Assembly (NCBI GenBank): GCA_016858145.1
Contig: JAEHOE010000133.1
Location: forward strand, 248,001-312,000
Direction of reading: 5' to 3'
Source of the DNA: Edaphochlamys debaryana
Taxonomy: Eukaryota; Chlorophyta; Chlorophyceae; Chlamydomonadales
DNA: 64,000 bases
Below the pieces are notes generated by a model. That model saw nothing but the letters and a program-made list of their open reading frames with translations, searched no databases and was not told the origin of the DNA. Shown here in pieces: positions 59,701 through 64,000 of this stretch (position 1 is the stretch's first letter; every line of letters begins with the position of its first letter). Both the position numbers and the translations under genes were made by a program.

Positions 59701-62700
59701 TCTCCGCCGTCCCCTCAGCCGCCCTCACCGCTGCCAGCCTCGCCGCAGCCCCCTTTACCTCCTCCGCCCTCTCCGCAGCCCCTCACCCCACAGCCTCCTT
59801 CACCCACCTCGCCCTCTCCACGGCCCCCCTTCCCACAGCCTCCGTCGCCGCCGCCACCCTCTCCGGAGCCGCCCGTCCTTGTCCTGCCTGGTGTGCCTCC
59901 GCAGCCTCCTCCGGGCGTGCCCTCCCTGCCGCCACCCGGCGCCCCTCCGCCTCCGTCTCCCGGGGTGCCTGCATTTCCGCCACCCGGCACGCCCCCGCCT
60001 CCTCCTCCTGACGGGCCCCCGCCGCCTCCCCCTGGCGTCTCGCCTCCGCCTTCGCCGGGTGTGCCTCCGCCGCCCCCTTCGGGTGCGCCTCCCCCGCCGC
60101 CTCCCGGCGCCCCTCCGCCTCCGCCTTCCGGCACGCCCCCGCTTCCTCTGCAGGTTGCGCCCCCTCCGCCTCCGCCTCCTGGCACGCCCCCGCCTCCTCT
60201 TCCTGTTGCGCTTCCGCCGCCCCCGCCTCCTGGCACGCCCCCGCCTCCTCTTCCTGTTGCGTTCCCGCCGCCCCCGCCTCCTGGCTCGCCCCCGCCTCCT
60301 CCTCCTGATGCGCCTCCGCCGCCTCCTCCTGATGCGCCCCCGCCACCTCCGCCAGGCATGCCGATACCTCCTCGTCCGCCCAGGGCGCCTCGCCGTCCCC
60401 CGCCTTTACAGACGGACATATCCTCAGATTTCCCGCCGAATCCTTCGCCATTTGCCGTCTTCATCCCGTCACCGACTTCCCCAAGCCCGGTTCCGACCAT
60501 CTTTGACGCCCTTCATCCACCTTCACCGCTTCCGTCATTGCCGTCGTCCGACATGGGATCACCTCCCCCTTTTCCTCTGTCCCCATCACCCGGTATCCGT
60601 GGTACTCCCCCCCCGCCGCCACCCCCACCTCCTCCCACAAGCACTCCGCCTCCACCTCCCCCGCCTCCCCTCGAACCGCGGACTCGAGCCCCGCCCAGCA
60701 TTCCGATGCCGTTTGAACTGTCCGTCACCGGGCCCCGAGTTAGCCCCAGTGGCCTTCCCTTGTTGCCTCCTGCGCCGCCGGGTCTTGCGCGGCCGCCCCT
60801 ACCACGCCCGCAGTCTCCGCCGACGCCTGGAGGCAATGCCACTGGAGCACAGACGCGTGTTGGCCCGCCGATGCCCCCTGAACCCCAAGCCCCGGCCCCG
60901 CCCATGTTGGGCGACTCGTCTCTCTACATTGCCAGCAGCTGCGGTGCCATGGGAGGAGGTGGGCCGTGCGCGGCTGCGGGTCGGGGCACGATGCAGAGCG
61001 CGAACGCTTGGCATCACTGTGCTCCATGTCTTGGTTCGCACGTGTTCATCCTAGCCCTCCACCTCTCCCGCTCATTGTCCCGACTTGCGCTGGCGCCTGC
61101 GCTCTCCCTCAACCCCCGCCCACCTTCATCCTCCACCCTCCGCAGGCGTGGGCTACGTGGTGGCGCCCCAGGACGATCCGCTGGTCCCCACCTTCGCAGC
61201 GGCCTACCTTGGACAGGTTGGCGAGGGAGGGAGCGGCGGTGGGGTGGCGGCGGCTGGGCCACTTGACCCTTACTATATATGTCCTCCTCAACCCCTTACC
61301 AGCCCTGACCCCATCCTTTCGCCGCCGCCTCTTCGCCGCTCCTCCGCAGGCGGTTTCCTCTCAGGCGCTGTCCCTCGAGACCGCTGCTGTGCTCGTGTCC
61401 GACACGCTGTGGGAAGCGCTGGGCGACACGAGGGGCCCCGCCGACCCCAGGGCGGCTGCGGTTCGCGCCAGCCTGTCCCGCCGCGTCAAGACCCGCCCCG
61501 GCGCCGCCACCGCGGTACTGCTCATGCCCTCCGGCGCCACGGACGTATCGGCGCTCGTGTCAGCCATGGCCGGGGTCAGCATATCGTGCGCACTGGTGCG
61601 TTTTGGGAGGGAAGCCAGTCTGCAGCCGTCCTGGTGAGCGGCTCGGCTTCACTGACCTCCATTTGCTCCCTCCTGCCCCTCCCCTCTCCTTACCGCCCTC
61701 TCCCCCAGATGGACCCCTTTCTGGGCACGCCCCTGGGCTCCCGCGGCGGCTCCTGGCCCAACCGTGTGGCCTCCTCCGCCGCCACGGCCCAGGTGCCGGA
61801 CGCCACGGCGGTGGAGTGGATCTCCTGCAGCAGCGCCCGGGCCCAGGCGCTGGCGGCGGTGACCGTGGGGGGCGCCAGCAGGCCCCTGGCGGTCAGCATT
61901 ACTGTGCCGGGGGGTGAGTCGGGGGCAGCATTGGGGAGGAGCTGGAGCGCGTGCATGGCCGTGTGTGCCAGCCGTGTGTTGACCCACCCAGAAAGCAACT
62001 GTTATCTCCTCGACGCTCTAACCTCGTCCCGCATTCCAGGCGGCACGCTGCGGCTCATCTCGTTCAACCTCCTCAACGTGGCACCCGGGGTGGCCGCCGC
62101 AGCCGTCACCGCTGACGTGGACACGGCATGCTCCGCGCCGCCCCCCGCACCCGCGCCCCCAGCCCCTCCCCCGCCCGGCGCCTGGGCTCCCTGCGCCGAC
62201 TGCTCCGGGGTCGCCCTCCTGGGCGTGCCCCGGGCCGCCCTCACAGCCCTCGCCGCCCTGCCCCCCTCCCTGGCCGAACTTTCCAACGACCTGGGGCCCC
62301 GCCTCGTCGACGCATTCGGAGCCCTGGCCTTCCCCGACCTAACGCCAGCGTACGACGCTGACGTGGCGGCGCTGGTGTACGACGCGCCGAGCCTCTTCAT
62401 GTCCGACGCGGTCCTCAAGCAGGCCCTCACGGGCCCGGCCTCGGGGCCCGCGCTCCTGCGCCGCGTCCGGCGCCGCCCCGCCACCGCCACCACGGTGCTC
62501 CTCAGTGAGCCGCTCGCGGGCGCTGCTGCGGCACTGCTGCGGCTGCTGACCGGGAACGACGCGGCGGAGTGCGGCCTGGTGGGTGGGGGCAGGGCGAGAA
62601 CGGGCGGGAGCGGAGCAAGGGGTGGGGCCACGGTTGCGGAGGAGCGCAGGCCCAGGCAAGCGAAGCTCCGGGGCCTATCCACGCTTCCGTGCCAACCCAT

Positions 62701-64000
62701 CCGCCGTTGGGCTTATCGGTGTGCTGCTCCTCAGGTCCAGGCGAGGAGCGGGCGGCTGGTGGCCGGAGGCGGGAGGCCGACCTGGACGGAGGGCATCGCC
62801 CCCGCCAACGGCACCGCCCCCACACGCCCCACGCGCCTCGACGCCACCACCACGGGGGGAGGCGGCGGCGCCGTGAGGGTGAGCCTGGCCCTCAGCTGCG
62901 CGGCGGGGGGGCCCGCCCCCATCGTCGCCCGCGTGGTGGCGGACGTGAGCAGCGAGGAGGCACCCGTGGTGGTGGAGGTGCGGCCTTACGCCAACGGTGA
63001 GAAGAGGGGCCGACTGGGCTACTGCGCTACTCGCATAGTTACTGTGGCTTCATTGGACGCCTGTTGCAGTGCAGTGCTCGCCTCGTTTCCTACGCCGAAT
63101 CCTCTCCACTTCCCCCCAGGCGGACTCCTGCGCCTGGTGCCCGCCGCGCTGCTGCTGACGCACCCCGGCACGGTGCGGGCGGCCCTGACAGAGGGAGTCA
63201 CCGAACGGCCCTGCAGCGCCCTCGCCTCGCCGCCGCCCCGCCCGCCGCCCTCGCCGCCGCCGCCCGGGCCCCGCCCGCCCGCGCCGCCGTCCCCGCAGCC
63301 GCCGCCGTCGCCCCCGCTGCCCCGCTACGCAGCGGACGTACGGTACCGCGAGGGATTATGTGAGCTGCCTGGCGTACGGGGGAGCAAGGGGAGAATGTTT
63401 ACAGGATATCCTGTATATAACCTGAATACCTTTAATGGCTTGAGAACGGTGCCCGAAGCTCACAGCCTTTAATCACGCGGTCTCATCGCCCTCCCCCACA
63501 TGGCCATATGGACATCCCAACCCTTGCAGGCATGTCGAGCGTCCAGGTGCCCAGCGACGCCGCCACACTGGAGCCCCTCCTCCGGGACTATTTCCCGCCG
63601 GTGAGCGCCCACGCCCGTCACCCCCTCCCTCGCACGGCCCCTCCTCCCCTCACTGCAAGCGCCTCCCGCTCCTCCCTCCCTCAAGCCCTCCCCTCCCTCC
63701 GCGCATCCCCCCACAGACGGCCTCCGTGGCCTCCCTGCCCTCCACCGCCCCCGCGCTCCTCCTCTCCGAGTCCGCCCTGCGCGCCCTGGTGGAGGCGGTG
63801 GACGACTCTGCTCGGCAGGCGCTGGTGGACTGGTCGCGGGGCCCGGGCAGGACCATCACGCTGCTGCTGTCGGCCGACCCCGGGGCCTCGACCGTGACTC
63901 TGCTCACGGCGCTCAACGCTTACACCCGGATGCGCTGCGGACTGGTGGGGCTGCATGCACGGGGTCGTGGGGAGCTATCTTTTCTGGGGACTTGGCTCTT
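44755..64000 (+). CDS. Giant secreted LRR-extensin-like cell-wall protein with four tandem units (3' end outside window)
   Basis: Exon 44755-44857 encodes a signal peptide ([16 protein letters not shown]). Exon 44981-45137 follows, then four units each of exons b, c, d, e: 45256-45726, 45903-46093, 46273-46512, 46674-47880; 47996-48466, 48639-48829, 49009-49248, 49445-50648; 50763-51233, 51410-51600, 51780-52019, 52286-53491; 53608-54078, 54251-54441, 54622-54861, 55013-60958. Then 61146-61216, 61350-61595, 61709-61913, 62040-62578, 62735-62996, 63120-63359, 63530-63600, 63717-63944. Each unit has a plant-type LRR cap ([37 protein letters not shown]), LRRs ([35 protein letters not shown]) and a PPSP-rich linker. 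The linker after unit 4 is about 1,900 residues. Diverged copies of a second module follow. More than 5,000 residues are encoded. LRR plus extensin-like Pro repeats implies an O-glycosylated wall protein. Unit 3 holds two +1 indels that break frame as sequenced, and the 3' end is missing. Confidence 0.8.
44858..44980 (+). other. Probable GC-AG intron after the signal-peptide exon
   Basis: Exon 1 must end in phase 1 to enter the exon at 44981 in the [10 protein letters not shown] frame. The only donor I find that fits is GCAG|GCGAGT; nearby GT sites are all out of phase. Confidence 0.6.
46094..46272 (+). other. GC-AG intron, repeated in all four units
   Basis: The donor CCAG|GCAAGC splits the codon in [11 protein letters not shown]. 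No GT donor is available in the right phase. Equivalent introns are 48830-49008, 51601-51779 and 54442-54621. Confidence 0.8.
46613..46670 (+). repeat. (CCCCG)n tract, unit 1, about 11 copies
   Basis: A perfect pentanucleotide array fills the 3' half of the intron before exon e and runs into the polypyrimidine tract of the acceptor. Confidence 0.95.
47738..50505 (+). repeat. Tandem unit 2 (2768 bp)
   Basis: Same exon and intron layout as unit 1. The length difference comes mainly from the CCCCG tract and small linker indels that keep frame. Confidence 0.95.
49347..49442 (+). repeat. (CCCCG)n tract, unit 2, about 19 copies
   Basis: Same position in the intron before exon e as in unit 1, but about 38 bp longer. 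Confidence 0.95.
52118..52281 (+). repeat. (CCCCG)n tract, unit 3, about 32 copies
   Basis: Uninterrupted pentanucleotide array of about 163 bp, the longest of the four. Confidence 0.95.
52999..53134 (+). other. Two +1 indels in the unit 3 Pro linker
   Basis: At about 53000, unit 2's CCGCAGCCCC is CCGCAAGCCCC in unit 3. At about 53128-53133 a C5 run is C6. The linker therefore starts in one frame and the next module is two bases out; without correction translation would stop at 53362-53364. Confidence 0.85.
53349..55180 (+). repeat. Tandem unit 4, globular part
   Basis: Copy of exons a to d and the start of exon e. It continues into the expanded Pro linker instead of a fifth unit. Confidence 0.9.
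54957..55010 (+). repeat. (CCCCG)n tract, unit 4, about 11 copies, one interruption
   Basis: Same intronic position as in the other units. It includes one CCTCG variant. Confidence 0.9.
55181..60900 (+). repeat. Pro/Ser linker minisatellite of the giant gene
   Basis: About 1,900 codons of extensin-like sequence. The core of 55750-59870 is built on a 45-bp repeat coding [15 protein letters not shown] and variants (PVPQ, PPPP). Longer blocks recur at roughly 0.4-0.9 kb, each starting near [11 protein letters not shown] and [16 protein letters not shown]. From 59880 the style changes to PPPGVPPPP and GTPPPP. All three forward frames stay open over most of it because the repeat period is a multiple of three. 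Confidence 0.9.
60905..63944 (+). other. Second module family of the giant gene, three diverged copies
   Basis: After the long linker the protein has a repeated unknown domain. Copy 1 runs from [13 protein letters not shown] to about 62135; copy 2 from [17 protein letters not shown] to about 63215; copy 3 from 63300 to the window end. They share a pattern of [10 protein letters not shown] / [11 protein letters not shown] / [13 protein letters not shown], then [10 protein letters not shown] / [10 protein letters not shown] / [10 protein letters not shown], then SCAL / ECGL / RCGL just before a phase-0 intron. Short PPPSPPPP linkers separate them. I do not recognise the domain. Confidence 0.7.

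Noticed and set aside
55154..60500. Ala/Glu-rich and Gly-rich minus-strand frames
   Set aside because: They are reverse shadows of the Pro/Ser repeat, with no start, signal or splice context.
54660..61054. Long alternative frames (1,250 and about 1,890 codons) in the Pro linker
   Set aside because: They are shifted readings of the same repeat. Only the PPSP frame continues from the LRR exons in phase and into the downstream module.

Overview
This window reads as nuclear DNA of a chlamydomonadalean (volvocine-type) green alga. The support is GC-rich sequence, genes broken into many short exons by C-rich GT-AG introns, TGTAA-type poly(A) signals, long Ala/Gly/Pro-rich insertions inside conserved proteins, and a very large hydroxyproline-rich-type cell-wall gene. 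The species cannot be named from the sequence. All gene models were spliced by hand from consensus splice sites and reading-phase continuity.

Layout. The 3' part of a PIF1-type DNA helicase with a zinc knuckle (+, 251-5371) is followed by a mitochondrial-type DnaJ chaperone without a zinc finger (+, 6357-10127). Next come one copy of a 0.43-kb duplicated element (the other copy is in a DnaJ intron), a doubtful open frame (11677-12489) and 3.6 kb of apparently non-coding DNA. A protein with Sfi1-like Trp repeats and a huge acidic tail (+, 16082-20557) converges on a 16-exon gene for a secreted Cys-rich protein of unknown family (-, 21415-25907). Two more minus-strand genes follow: a multipass membrane class III nucleotidyl cyclase (28627-35667) and an HD2/nucleoplasmin-like nuclear protein (36497-39369). 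The latter is divergent from an ODR4-like membrane protein gene (+, 39690-42499), with 320 bp between the two start codons.

The last 19 kb (44755 to the window end, incomplete) is best read as one giant secreted matrix gene. It has a signal peptide, four nearly identical 2.7-2.8 kb units (each a plant-type extracellular LRR module plus a Pro-rich linker), a Pro/Ser linker of about 1,900 residues, and at least three diverged copies of a second unknown module. It resembles a tandemly multiplied LRR-extensin.

The most interesting points are the giant gene with its mosaic units, its growing intronic CCCCG tracts and a double +1 frameshift in unit 3; a dispersed repeat shared by introns of two neighbouring genes, one of which also carries a copy of its upstream exon end at its acceptor; and the cyclase, with a 16-nt microexon through its metal-binding motif, non-canonical base-selecting residues and a GC-AG intron. 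Apart from the LRR-extensin-like gene and its neighbours in the cell wall or secretory pathway, the genes do not form an evident pathway.
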